Assembly: GCA_049692255.1 (NCBI GenBank)
Contig: JBAVOR010000006.1
Location: forward strand, 11,279-75,278
Direction of reading: 5' to 3'
DNA length: 64,000 bases
Source of the DNA: JBAVOR01 sp049692255
Lineage (GTDB): Bacteria > Babelota > Babeliae > Babelales > JACPOV01
Shown in pieces: positions 1 to 8,752 of this stretch. A program made the position numbers and the translations under genes. Numbering within the stretch: the first letter of the stretch is position 1; every line of letters begins with the position of its first letter. The notes under the pieces were generated by a model, which made no database searches, was not told where the DNA came from, and was given only the letters and a program-made list of their open reading frames with translations.

Positions 1-1153
1 CATTATCAATAGGCTTTTGCGTTGATAATGAAACAATGCATTGCTGTAACAATACATCGGCTGCTCTGCCCCCATCTTTTTGCAGTGCACTACAATACAG
101 GTACTGCCATCCTAATCCTGCTTTATTGCACAAGGTATCTTGATCAAGCTGCAATAAATACACGAGTGCTTGCTGGGAGTTATTTGCACTAATTTTTTCG
201 ATAAAAGTACGCAACCGTGTGTAATCAGCCGATTGACGCAATTGTTCAAAACATTCTTGCTCTTGTTTTTTGGAATCATAACCAACTGAACTCTCGCCTG
301 GAACCATCTTTGGCGCTATCTCTTGCCCAGGTGCTTTTTTAAGAGATTGCTCAGTTTCAGGGTGCATAGGTATTGAACGAATATTTCTACTGCGCTCTGT
401 ATTACGCGGTCTATATTCAATTTCACCCGACTCCTTCACTTTAAACAAGCTCAGCTCTTCCTTCCATGTATAATAATTTATGCAACAGAGCCTTTGCAGC
501 GATTCATACGCTGCAGAAAACCACCCATTCTGTATACATTCCCTATATGCTTGCGCATAGGCAGGCTCATGTATATATGGTGCAATGACCCAGTGCTTCA
601 ACTTGGCATCATATACATTCATCTCAGGTACTTGTAGCGCAGACCATAGCTGAATATTCGCCTTTGCATAATCGCGCTTCCAGGAAAACAACTGTGCCAT
701 TAAAAGTTGCCCAGAAAGGTAATGGTTTCCATTTAAATAATTAAAACACTCATCTGCTTTTGCGCCATGCACAAAGGGGTTGTACTTTTTGGTTAAAAAC
801 AGGTGCGGCATTTTTGCATGCTGTTGACGAGACGGATATTCGTTCGTAAACACATGATGTGCCAAATAATATTTCGCAATTGTATGTCCTTGGGCGGCTG
901 CATTTTTAAAACCATCCGCTGCTTCATTATATTTTTTTTGTTCCAGCTTTTCACAAGCATCAGTAAATATCTTTTGCAAATCTTTGGAATGTTGGTTTTC
1001 GCATGCTTCGTTGTAGGTTGCAAATGTTGCATACGAACTGATTTGCGGTTGTACTATAAGCGATGCTGTATCTGCAAAATTTGCTGCCTGCACATTACAA
1101 AAAAAAATAACTGCACTGATGAGCACAGAAAAAGAGCTCAGGCACAATACCAT
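1..1153 (-). CDS. Exported Sel1/TPR-like repeat protein, C-terminus beyond window edge
   Basis: An open frame of 384 codons runs from an ATG at 1153 leftwards to base 1 with no stop, so the 3' end lies outside the window. An AAAGGA ribosome site sits just upstream of the ATG. Residues 1-23 form a signal peptide (hydrophobic, ending near VQA). Residues about 66-105 resemble a Sel1/TPR helix pair (KKYNEAADGFKNAAAQGH). The rest is alpha-helical and Cys- and Gln-rich, with a charged linker around residues 240-300. No enzyme motif is seen. Sel1/TPR proteins usually bind other proteins, and the signal peptide puts this one in the periplasm or outside the cell. The substrate and role are unknown. 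Confidence 0.75.
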   Translation of the reverse strand, partial: MVLCLSSFSVLISAVIFFCNVQAANFADTASLIVQPQISSYATFATYNEACENQHSKDLQKIFTDACEKLEQKKYNEAADGFKNAAAQGHTIAKYYLAHHVFTNEYPSRQQHAKMPHLFLTKKYNPFVHGAKADECFNYLNGNHYLSGQLLMAQLFSWKRDYAKANIQLWSALQVPEMNVYDAKLKHWVIAPYIHEPAYAQAYRECIQNGWFSAAYESLQRLCCINYYTWKEELSLFKVKESGEIEYRPRNTERSRNIRSIPMHPETEQSLKKAPGQEIAPKMVPGESSVGYDSKKQEQECFEQLRQSADYTRLRTFIEKISANNSQQALVYLLQLDQDTLCNKAGLGWQYLYCSALQKDGGRAADVLLQQCIVSLSTQKPIDN

Positions 1154-1339
1154 AAATATCCTTTTATTCGAATCTACAATTGTATATATGTATTTAAAAG
1201 TGATATTACTGTACTGATTTGCCTTCTACAAATCAAGGTATTTTTCTACTCCTGTGCTAATGAAAGCGTATACTAGATCTTTACAAAAAATATGCATAAC
1301 CGTACCCTTAATGCATTAAAAGCACCATAAGGAATTCAT

Positions 1340-2248
1340 ATGTTTAAAAATGTATTACAAGCAATTGGCAACACGCCGCTCGTATCAATTAATTTTGATA
1401 CGAACGCAACTTTTTTAGCAAAATTAGAATATCTCAACCCTGGCGGTAGTGTAAAAGATCGTTCTGCTCTATACATGATTGAAGAAGCAGAGCGCACGGG
1501 CCGTTTAAAACCGGGGGGGACTATTATCGATGCCTCTTCGGGTAATCAAGGTATAGCAACAGCGCTCATTGGTGCCGTTAAAGGATATAAAGTTATTATT
1601 TCTGTATCAGAAAAGATTAGTAAAGAAAAATTAGATACGTTACGTGCGTACGGGGCGCAGGTGATTATTAATCCTTCAACGCAACATCTTGAAGATCCCC
1701 GCAGCTACCATTCTTGTGCCGTGCGCATTCATCAAGAAACGCCAAACTCTTTTATGCCGAACCAATATTTTAATGTATCCAACGCACAAGGGCATTACTA
1801 TTCATTAGGGCCAGAAGTGTGGCAACAAACGAATGGCACCGTTACCCATTTTTTTGCAGCAGCGGGAACCGGGGGCCACGTAAGTGGCGTGGGTAGATAT
1901 TTGAAAGAAAAAAACCCCGCAATCAAAATTATAGCACTCGATTCTGCCAACTCATGGCATGCAACACAGGGTAATCCCAAACCGTATACCGTTGAAGGGA
2001 TTGGTATCGACTTTGCTTCCCCAGTTCTTAATAAATCGGTTATTGATGAAATTATCGGGGTTACCGATGTTGACGCATTAGCGATGTTAAAAACAATGGC
2101 CCGTACCCATGGGCTTTTACTCGGGCCAAGCAGTGGCGCGGTTGCCTATGGGGCATATCAGTACGCTAAAACGTTGCCCGCTGGGGCAGTATGCGTTGCC
2201 ATTTTTGGTGATTCAGGACGTGCCTATCTAACAAAAAACTTCTATTAA
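1340..2248 (+). CDS. cysK: Cysteine synthase family PLP enzyme (O-acetylserine sulfhydrylase-like)
   Basis: This is a 302-residue fold-type II PLP enzyme. It has GNTPLV near the N-terminus, the PLP-lysine motif NPGGSVKDRS (about residues 33-42), the substrate loop SSGNQGIA in place of the usual TSGNTG, the phosphate-binding GTGGHVSGVGRYLK, and GPSSGA near the C-terminus. The family makes cysteine from O-acetylserine and sulfide, or acts as cystathionine beta-synthase. The length matches CysK/CysM, with no CBS regulatory domain. No cysE or other sulfur gene is adjacent, so the exact substrate is uncertain. The ATG is preceded by AAGGAATTCAT. The changed Thr and Gln in the substrate loop are worth noting but do not touch the PLP lysine. 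Confidence 0.88.
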   Translation: MFKNVLQAIGNTPLVSINFDTNATFLAKLEYLNPGGSVKDRSALYMIEEAERTGRLKPGGTIIDASSGNQGIATALIGAVKGYKVIISVSEKISKEKLDTLRAYGAQVIINPSTQHLEDPRSYHSCAVRIHQETPNSFMPNQYFNVSNAQGHYYSLGPEVWQQTNGTVTHFFAAAGTGGHVSGVGRYLKEKNPAIKIIALDSANSWHATQGNPKPYTVEGIGIDFASPVLNKSVIDEIIGVTDVDALAMLKTMARTHGLLLGPSSGAVAYGAYQYAKTLPAGAVCVAIFGDSGRAYLTKNFY

Positions 2249-2477
2249 AATAAAAAACCCCCACCCAGACTTACGTCACGGATAGGGGAAATGGAGGTTA
2301 TTCGCAATTAAATGAGTACTTATTGATATAAGAAATGTACAGCGAATAAGAAGAAAAAGCAATCTATTTGTCGCTTCTTTTCGTAACGATTGACTGAGAG
2401 CCATTAAACAAACAAACCGTGTTATCTACAAGAAGGCATAGGATCAGTTTTTTTAGTCAATATTTCAACTAGAAAAC

Positions 2478-3605
2478 TCAATGCCGGACGGGCATTGCTC
2501 GTGGTCCTTGATCACCCAGTTTTTTACTAAATAGCGCGTCATATGAACGTGCCATACGCTCTATACTAAACTGCTCAATGACCGTTTTATAAGCCTGTAC
2601 TCCTAATGCATTGCGCAACAGCGGGTCATCTATAAGCATTTGTAATGCATTACACAGCTGCTCTTGTTGTGCAGACACTAGAATGCCATTGAGACCAGAA
2701 ACAATTACCTCATGTGCATTGTCTTCATGCGTTATCACACACGGCAGAGCAAAGCAGAACGCTTCAAGCAATGCAATCGACATACCCTCTTGCAAAGACG
2801 GCAACACGAAGCAATCAAATAAAGGAAAGTAACCAAACGCCGTTTGTTCTCCTACAAAACTCACTGCTTCTGCAATGCCAAGTCTGTCGGCAAGTAATTT
2901 TAAAGCGCACTCTTCGGGGCCAAACCCTACAATAACGAGATGCATTTTAGGATTTTTTTTAATCAATGCAGCAAATACGTGCAGCAAAAATTGGTAGTTT
3001 TTGCGCGGTATCAAACGCCCTACCGATCCGATAACAAAGTATGATTCATCGATAGCCAACTGCGCACGAGTAATTGCCGCACGCTGAGCTTCTGCTCTGA
3101 TATGCGCACAGTTAACCCCATTAGATATCACCTGTACCTGCCGCGCACCAAAGAACTTTTTTTCAGCCAATGATTGATAGACCCCATCAGAAACGGCAAC
3201 CACTTCTTGTGCCATAAAAAATGAGATTTTATCTAACATATTACGCACAGCACCATCGCAATTCACTCCCAAGTGAATGACCTGCACGCACGGTACACGA
3301 AACAGCGCCGCGTAGATGCGTGTAAGAAAATTAGCTGCCCACAGTGATGCATGAATAACATCAGGTTTTAACGTAAAAAGAAGCCGATAGAACCGCAGGC
3401 AAAATAGCGGGTCAAAGTTGCTTATTAATCCAGCAACACGATATGATCGAATGCCCATGCTATCTAACCGTTTACGATTAAACCCGTCATGAAAATAGAT
3501 AACTACATGCTCATAATGCGGCAACGCATTAATTAGATCTATCAATAATGATTCAGCGCCACCGCGCTTTAAACTAGAAATGACGTGTACAATTTTTTTT
3601 TTCAT
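2478..3605 (-). CDS. GT4-family glycosyltransferase
   Basis: This 375-residue cytoplasmic protein has a GT-B fold pattern. The N-terminal Rossmann half starts IVHVISSLKRGGAESLLIDL, typical of GT4 acceptor domains. The C-terminal half has SVGRLIPRKNYQFLL and the E-x7-E region near SLQEGMSIALLEAFCFALP. Such enzymes transfer a sugar from a nucleotide-sugar to a lipid or glycan acceptor, usually in envelope polysaccharide or glycolipid synthesis. It lies 26 bp downstream of the acyl-CoA ligase-like gene on the same strand, so the two are probably co-transcribed. Donor and acceptor cannot be told from the sequence. Confidence 0.88.
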   Translation of the reverse strand: MKKKIVHVISSLKRGGAESLLIDLINALPHYEHVVIYFHDGFNRKRLDSMGIRSYRVAGLISNFDPLFCLRFYRLLFTLKPDVIHASLWAANFLTRIYAALFRVPCVQVIHLGVNCDGAVRNMLDKISFFMAQEVVAVSDGVYQSLAEKKFFGARQVQVISNGVNCAHIRAEAQRAAITRAQLAIDESYFVIGSVGRLIPRKNYQFLLHVFAALIKKNPKMHLVIVGFGPEECALKLLADRLGIAEAVSFVGEQTAFGYFPLFDCFVLPSLQEGMSIALLEAFCFALPCVITHEDNAHEVIVSGLNGILVSAQQEQLCNALQMLIDDPLLRNALGVQAYKTVIEQFSIERMARSYDALFSKKLGDQGPRAMPVRH

Positions 3606-3631
3606 CGCTTCATTCTTTTATAGCCCAATAA

Positions 3632-5209
3632 TTATTTCGTACCGAACGGAAATCCAGACACTAACCATGTGCGCAATACATTTTTATTTGCTTTCTTGAG
3701 CGGCGTCATCGGCCACTCATGTGCAGGAACATGGTAAATAGCGCGAGGCACTTTATACGCTGCAAGATGCGACTGACATACCGCTTTTAAATGCATTTCA
3801 TCAAAAAGAGCTCCTTCTTTGAGCACCACAAATGCTACAGGGATCTCTCCTACTGATTCGTCATGCTGTCCTACTACTGCTGCTTGCACAACCGCTCCAT
3901 CGCTCAGCAAGATGTTTTCAATCTCGGGAGGGTAGATCTTAATACCCTTATGTACGATCAGATCTTTGCTTCTCCCTGCAATCACCAGCCGTTGTTCATC
4001 ATCAAGAAACGCCCAATCGCCTGTATCAAGCCATCCATCTTTTAATACTGCTTGTGTTGCTTCTGGCGCATTATAATAACCAAGCATAATGTTCTCTCCT
4101 TTAACCCACAGCACTCCTTTATTGCCCGGCGCAACCGCATTACCTTGCTCATCAAGCAATTTACACTGTAACCCCTGAGCTAATCGGCCCACCGTATTAG
4201 GCTGTAATAACAGGTCGTCGAAATTAATAGCGACGAAAGGAGATGCTTCGGTTAATCCATACCCATTACACAACCGGCGGCGATATAACAGCTCGAACCC
4301 GATGCGTATTTTATCAGGCAATGCATCGCCACCGCATACAAAATAACGAACGGTATCGAACGATATCTGCTTCATCAAACAAAAAAGACCGTACAATGCG
4401 GGCACCCCTACAATAAATGTTGGGAACCGACGCAATCCATCGAGTAACGATTTTCTTTCTATGCGCGGAACTATAATAACGGTGCCACCAACAAAAAGTA
4501 CTGCCCAAACACACACCCATTGGGCAAAGCTATGGAATAAGGGTAATGCAGCTAACACTTTATCCGATTTATCAACAGCTATTAAACAGAGCCCTTGCGC
4601 TAAGTTTGTTAAAATATTGCGCGAACTTAACATAACCCCTTTAGGAAACCCAGTGGTTCCCGATGTGTATAAAAGTGCCACTAGCTCATCTGGTTCACGA
4701 TATACCGCGGCAGACAAAGGAACCGTTTCGCTGTGTTTGCGTATCTTTTGCATGTCCGCATCGCCTATACATGCTATACCATTGAAATCTTTTTCTTTCA
4801 ACGCAGCGAATCGCCGTTCAAACGGTTCACTCATTACAATAGCAGTAGGTTTTGCATCATTAATGATATGTACCAGTTCCCGTTCATGCAAAAAGGTATT
4901 TAATGGCGCAACAATAGCACCAATGTGCCAAATACCAAAATAGGCAATATAAAATTCAATCGAATTTTCATAAATAAGCACTACCCTATCATTGATACGC
5001 ACATTGCGTTCACGCAACAGCGCACCGAATAACATCGCCTGCTGATGTAACTGATGATACGTGAGTGACTGATCGTTACATTCTAATGCACAATGGTCGG
5101 GATATTTTTGTGCGGTACGCTCCAATATTGAACTAACGTGTATCATACGCCCTTGTTCATACAATGATGCACGCAGTTTCTCAAAAAAATAGGTTTGCAT
5201 AGCAATCAT
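3632..5209 (-). CDS. AMP-dependent acyl-CoA synthetase/ligase
   Basis: This 525-residue member of the ANL adenylate-forming superfamily has the AMP-binding P-loop YTSGTTGFPKGVMLS, the YGLTEASP motif, the hinge region GWLDTGDWAFLDDE, GRSKDLIVHKGIKIYPPEIE, and a C-terminal lysine region (TPLKKANKNVLR) where the catalytic Lys is expected. These enzymes activate carboxylic acids, mostly fatty acids, to acyl-AMP and then acyl-CoA or acyl-carrier protein. The domain order and length fit long- or medium-chain fatty-acid CoA ligases. In a reduced genome it may activate host-derived fatty acids (inference). Two ATGs, at 5209 and 5200, share a GGAAAGG ribosome site, so the exact start is open. Confidence 0.88.
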   Translation of the reverse strand: MIAMQTYFFEKLRASLYEQGRMIHVSSILERTAQKYPDHCALECNDQSLTYHQLHQQAMLFGALLRERNVRINDRVVLIYENSIEFYIAYFGIWHIGAIVAPLNTFLHERELVHIINDAKPTAIVMSEPFERRFAALKEKDFNGIACIGDADMQKIRKHSETVPLSAAVYREPDELVALLYTSGTTGFPKGVMLSSRNILTNLAQGLCLIAVDKSDKVLAALPLFHSFAQWVCVWAVLFVGGTVIIVPRIERKSLLDGLRRFPTFIVGVPALYGLFCLMKQISFDTVRYFVCGGDALPDKIRIGFELLYRRRLCNGYGLTEASPFVAINFDDLLLQPNTVGRLAQGLQCKLLDEQGNAVAPGNKGVLWVKGENIMLGYYNAPEATQAVLKDGWLDTGDWAFLDDEQRLVIAGRSKDLIVHKGIKIYPPEIENILLSDGAVVQAAVVGQHDESVGEIPVAFVVLKEGALFDEMHLKAVCQSHLAAYKVPRAIYHVPAHEWPMTPLKKANKNVLRTWLVSGFPFGTK

Positions 5210-5289
5210 AGCCTTTCCGAAAAAGAACAGTTGTTATAGTATAATATATCTCAACCTATAGCTGTACTACAATACCAAAGGATAACGGC

Positions 5290-5937
5290 ATGAAAGAACC
5301 AAAACGGGGTTTTTTTATCACATTTGAAGGGATAGATGGTTCTGGAAAAACAACCGCCGCGCATGCACTTGCCACCTATTTACTCAACCATGGCTATCCG
5401 GTGACCTTAACCAAAGAACCTGGCGCTTCGCAGTTGGGCAAAGAGTTACGTGAGTTAATTGGTAATCACCATACCGCACTTGATCCTATAGCAACTTTCT
5501 TACTATTTGCTGCCGATAGAGCACAGCATATGCAACAATTAGTTATACCGGCACTTGCGCGTGGTGAGATTGTTATTTCAGATCGTAGCGCTGATTCATC
5601 TATAGTGTATCAAGGATACGCGCAAGGGGTTGATATCACCATGATCCAAATGATTAACCGATGGGTTATGAATCATATCGAACCAGATCTCACGGTATAT
5701 TTACATATCGATGCCGTGGTAGCGTGTGAGCGAAGAAAGCAACGGGGTAAACAAGAATCATTTGATACCCAACCCGCTGCATTTTTTGAAAAATTAATAC
5801 ACGGTTACGGAGAGCTTTTTAAAAAACGTAAAAATGTGTTATTTTTGGATGGTACTAAACCGATCTACCAAATCAACGCAGAACTCGTACAGAGCATTGC
5901 TCCTATCTTGCAATCGTACGCCAAAGTAACCGCATGA
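5290..5937 (+). CDS. tmk: Thymidylate kinase
   Basis: This 215-residue kinase phosphorylates dTMP to dTDP. The P-loop is FEGIDGSGKTT (residues 12-22). The dTMP-binding EPGASQLGKELR stands where most homologues have EPGGT. DRSADSSIVYQGYAQG is the DR(Y/H) motif with Ser in the aromatic position, and RRKQRGKQESFD is the LID. The length is normal. A TATAAT box lies at 5240-5245 and an AAAGGA ribosome site precedes the ATG. Its stop overlaps the start of holB by 4 bases (ATGA), so the two are translationally coupled, an arrangement common in bacteria. Confidence 0.93.
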   Translation: MKEPKRGFFITFEGIDGSGKTTAAHALATYLLNHGYPVTLTKEPGASQLGKELRELIGNHHTALDPIATFLLFAADRAQHMQQLVIPALARGEIVISDRSADSSIVYQGYAQGVDITMIQMINRWVMNHIEPDLTVYLHIDAVVACERRKQRGKQESFDTQPAAFFEKLIHGYGELFKKRKNVLFLDGTKPIYQINAELVQSIAPILQSYAKVTA

Positions 5938-6692
5938 ACCAATCACTCATTAAACATCATCCTGCACATCTTTTGACAGGCCCCGAAGAAGCAACTGCAC
6001 AGATGGCTCTCTCTTGGATTAAGCGCAATTGCTGTGCACAGGAAGGGTGTGACACCTGCACCACGTGCCGTTCGATACACGCCAAACAACACCCGTCTTT
6101 ACTGTGGATTTGCCCTGAAAAAAATTATACAAAAGATCAACTAGAACCGGTATTTAAGCATCTTACGTTTCAAGCAGATGTTTTGAACCCTTCTTATATT
6201 GTGTTGGCCAAGGCGGATCAAATGAACAGTTTTTGTTCCAATAGCTTACTAAAGCTCTTAGAAGAACCACCTACTGGTTACTACTTTATTTTATTGGCAG
6301 AGGCTGAGCATGCTATACTTTCTACCATCAAATCTCGCTGCATAACACATCAGGTATCCACAACAGCCACTCCGTTCATTCACCCGCTATTTGCGTATTG
6401 CACCACAAAATTAGCACCAGAACATCTATTCGCTGCGCACGAGCTCATCGAGCAAGATGCCCCTACCGAACAGATAACTATAACCCTTTTTGAAGCAGTG
6501 TGGATATACTGGAAACAAGAGTATGAAAAGAGCGTACAGCAGTATAGAGAACGCGCATTGGTATGCGAAAAAATGCTTGCTATCTTAGCACATAAAAGCG
6601 TACAGCTTCCTATGCCCGGAAGTAGCAAACTATTCTGGCGTACCGTAATTCTTACATTGCATGCGCAGGAATTAACAAAAAATACGTATTAA
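5934..6692 (+). CDS. holB: DNA polymerase III delta'-like clamp-loader subunit
   Basis: This 252-residue AAA+ family protein follows tmk with an ATGA overlap, the usual bacterial partner. A Cys cluster near residues 33-44 (CCAQEGCDTCTTC) is the zinc-binding module of clamp-loader AAA+ proteins. The segment ADQMNSFCSNSLLKLLEEPP and the sensor I region TIKSRC are typical of delta'. No Walker A is seen, as expected for delta', which does not hydrolyse ATP. It helps open the sliding clamp during loading. The C-terminal helical collar is short compared with the 300-plus residues of well-studied homologues. Confidence 0.85.
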   Translation: MNQSLIKHHPAHLLTGPEEATAQMALSWIKRNCCAQEGCDTCTTCRSIHAKQHPSLLWICPEKNYTKDQLEPVFKHLTFQADVLNPSYIVLAKADQMNSFCSNSLLKLLEEPPTGYYFILLAEAEHAILSTIKSRCITHQVSTTATPFIHPLFAYCTTKLAPEHLFAAHELIEQDAPTEQITITLFEAVWIYWKQEYEKSVQQYRERALVCEKMLAILAHKSVQLPMPGSSKLFWRTVILTLHAQELTKNTY

Positions 6693-6965
6693 TTATTTTT
6701 GCAAATAAAACCATCCGATAAAATTGTCCGCCCACTCATGCGATACCGTATGTGACGTATGGTTCTTGTTAGTATCTTCTTTAGTAAGCAAAGCGGTTGT
6801 TCCATTACCGCATGGAGAAGTAAAATGCAGTTCTTTTGATTCGGTGCTTTTTAAAAGAAGCTGCGCGGCTATTGTCGCACGATCACCATTTTCTTTTTGT
6901 TTCTTTTCCATAGCAGATACCGGTGCCGACAGTGTAATAATAAATAATGCAATTATTTTTTTCAT
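6693..6965 (-). CDS. Small exported protein, unknown
   Basis: This ORF is convergent with holB, its stop abutting that of holB. The ATG at 6965 begins MKKIIALFIITLSAPVSAME, a clear signal peptide; an in-frame ATG 42 bases upstream would bury it. A GAGGA motif lies 10 bases upstream. The mature part of about 70 residues is polar, with the segment SPCGNGTTALLTKED and a C-terminal aromatic patch (DNFIGWFYLQK). No family is recognised. It is probably a small periplasmic or surface protein. Confidence 0.55.
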   Translation of the reverse strand: MKKIIALFIITLSAPVSAMEKKQKENGDRATIAAQLLLKSTESKELHFTSPCGNGTTALLTKEDTNKNHTSHTVSHEWADNFIGWFYLQK

Positions 6966-7106
6966 ATGCAAAAAATCCTCACTAATAACAATAAAAAATA
7001 TATGCAATACTTATAAAGTAAGTAGCGCAATTTGTCAAAATTAGGGTACACTTTTTATATTATCTCTTATTATGAGTCCCCATTATTAGCAATAGGCAAG
7101 CCCTCT

Positions 7107-7553
7107 ATGAACACAATTCACACGCTCGTTGCACAATTGCTCTCTACCTATCAAAACAGTGATTGGAAGATTGCTATCATTAAACAATGGCCAGATATCA
7201 TAGGGGATCTTGCAGCACATGTAGTTATCGAAAAAATTGATGATACTGTCATTACGCTCGGTGTATTCGATTCTTGTTGGCTACAAGAGCTCCATCTGTT
7301 ATCACCGCTTCTTTTGCAAAAAATCAATCGAACCCTAGACGATAAAAAGATAAAACAAGTACGCTTAAAACAGGTACCACGTACGCGCAACAAACAGCTG
7401 CTGAAAAAACACCAGAAAGAATCAACCCAGCGCAATAATAAAGCAGTGGCGCTGCATCAGCAAGAAATACAAGCATTAGCACGCGTACCAGATAAAGCAT
7501 TAGCGAATGCATTAAAAAGATTTTTTGAAAAAATATGCCAGGAGAAAGAATGA
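7107..7553 (+). CDS. DUF721/DciA-like protein
   Basis: This 148-residue cytoplasmic protein starts at MNTIHTLVAQLL; a longer frame from 7032 adds an unlikely leader. The core KIAIIKQWPDIIGDLAAHV ... LGVFDSCWLQELHLLSPLLL ... INRTLDDKKIKQVRLKQV has the DUF721 layout (W-xxIxG, then the hydrophobic DSxWLQEL strand and helix). DciA, in the same family, loads or activates the replicative helicase DnaB in bacteria lacking DnaC/DnaI. The C-terminal half is Lys/Gln-rich and helical. Its stop overlaps the next start by ATGA. The family match is fair; the replication role is inferred. Confidence 0.72.
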   Translation: MNTIHTLVAQLLSTYQNSDWKIAIIKQWPDIIGDLAAHVVIEKIDDTVITLGVFDSCWLQELHLLSPLLLQKINRTLDDKKIKQVRLKQVPRTRNKQLLKKHQKESTQRNNKAVALHQQEIQALARVPDKALANALKRFFEKICQEKE

Positions 7554-8569
7554 AAAAAGTATGGTTTCTCTTATTTTTCGCGCTACCACTCACAGGAACC
7601 ATACCTCATCACTCATCAGAAACAGATCATATGCATCTCTATTTGTGGGGGCTATATAACCATTTAGAACACAATAGCCATGCAGCGCAAGTGGCGTTAC
7701 AACAAATTATTCACAATAATGGATCTGTGTATGCGTATGCCGGATACATCGATTATCTCTTTGGCCAGCAATATTATCAAGATGTGCTTGCCATGGCGCC
7801 ACTCATTACCAAAAAATTAGCGCACTTGCCACATCAACAGGTAATACTGGCGAAATCATTTGAAATTATGGGAAACGCGGCAGAAGCAGATAGGCTCATG
7901 ATCAGTTTACACAATACCCATAAACACTTACCAGAGATAGCATATAGCGCCGCCATAGCTCATATACGCAATGGCTCTTCTTCCCAAGCTTTAGCAGTTG
8001 CTCACGATTTCTTAGATCACCAGCAAGATGCGCATACCCATTTTCTTTTCCATTTTTTATGTGCGCAGGTATACCTACGCATGAATAATATGGAAAAAGC
8101 GCAGGCGCATATTCAACACACTATTACTGGCAATCCGCAATTTGAGCAAGGGTGGCTTTTATTTGGCTTGATACATGAGACTCAAGGCAACCTGGATCAG
8201 GCAATGCGCGGGTACCAGGCATTTTTAACCCTTGTAGGGCATCATGATGGAGTAGAAAATCAGATCGCCCTCATCGCACATCAAAAACAAAATAGGAGAA
8301 AAGATCTTTTTCAATATGCTTTACAACTGCATCGCGCAAAGGCTTATCCGCAGGCTTTAACCATTTTAAATACTCATATAAAAAACCATCCTCGTCATGT
8401 TCCGGCAATCCTGCTTAAAGTAGAAATCCTCTGTACGCTCCATCAGCGTGAAATAGCAATGCAAGAGTTGCAAAAACATTTAGCTGAAAATACAGAAAAT
8501 CCCTATTTACGTAAGGCCATATTATTCATTTCAAAACCAACCCCAACTAGCACGAGTGAAACAAATTAA
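7550..8569 (+). CDS. Exported TPR-repeat protein
   Basis: The chosen start, MKKVWFLLFFALPLTG, has AGGAG right upstream inside the end of the DciA-like gene (ATGA overlap). A signal peptide covers residues 1-19. Several 34-residue TPR-like helix pairs follow, for example in AQVYLRMNNMEKAQAHIQHT, PQFEQGWLLFGLIHETQGNL and AKAYPQALTILNTHIKNHP. TPR proteins hold protein complexes together. The signal peptide implies a periplasmic or outer-membrane-associated scaffold. The substrate is unknown. Coupling to a replication-type gene is probably only an operon neighbour effect. Confidence 0.8.
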   Translation: MKKVWFLLFFALPLTGTIPHHSSETDHMHLYLWGLYNHLEHNSHAAQVALQQIIHNNGSVYAYAGYIDYLFGQQYYQDVLAMAPLITKKLAHLPHQQVILAKSFEIMGNAAEADRLMISLHNTHKHLPEIAYSAAIAHIRNGSSSQALAVAHDFLDHQQDAHTHFLFHFLCAQVYLRMNNMEKAQAHIQHTITGNPQFEQGWLLFGLIHETQGNLDQAMRGYQAFLTLVGHHDGVENQIALIAHQKQNRRKDLFQYALQLHRAKAYPQALTILNTHIKNHPRHVPAILLKVEILCTLHQREIAMQELQKHLAENTENPYLRKAILFISKPTPTSTSETN

Positions 8570-8584
8570 GAAAAAGCGATAACC

Positions 8585-8636
8585 GCGCTCATCCTGAGTG
8601 TTCGACGAAGTCGAATGTATCGAAGGACATGAGCGC
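8585..8636. repeat. Palindromic intergenic element with nested hairpin
   Basis: The outer arms GCGCTCAT (8585-8592) and ATGAGCGC (8629-8636) are perfect inverted repeats. Inside are CCT/AGG and a second perfect hairpin, TTCGAC-GAA-GTCGAA (8601-8615). It lies in the intergenic gap before murG. The sequence type (CATCCTGAG ... CGAAGGA) resembles REP-like dispersed elements seen in many bacterial genomes (recalled, not searched). No second copy was noticed in this window. Confidence 0.6.
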
Positions 8637-8752
8637 ATTTTGCAAATTCATTGAATTATTGTTCCCAGCTTTAGACACCCGCTGCGTTATGTGCTATAAA
8701 AAAGAGGTATAACAGCTATACTCCTATACACTCAAGCAAAAACACCCAAGCC

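Noticed and set aside
803..1276. 157-codon frame on the plus strand
   Set aside because: It is a shadow of the real exported-protein gene on the minus strand (1-1153); its product is Cys-rich nonsense without a start signal.
2249..2477. Gap after the cysteine synthase gene as terminator or small RNA
   Set aside because: C-rich and G-rich runs are present but no convincing stem with a U-tract.
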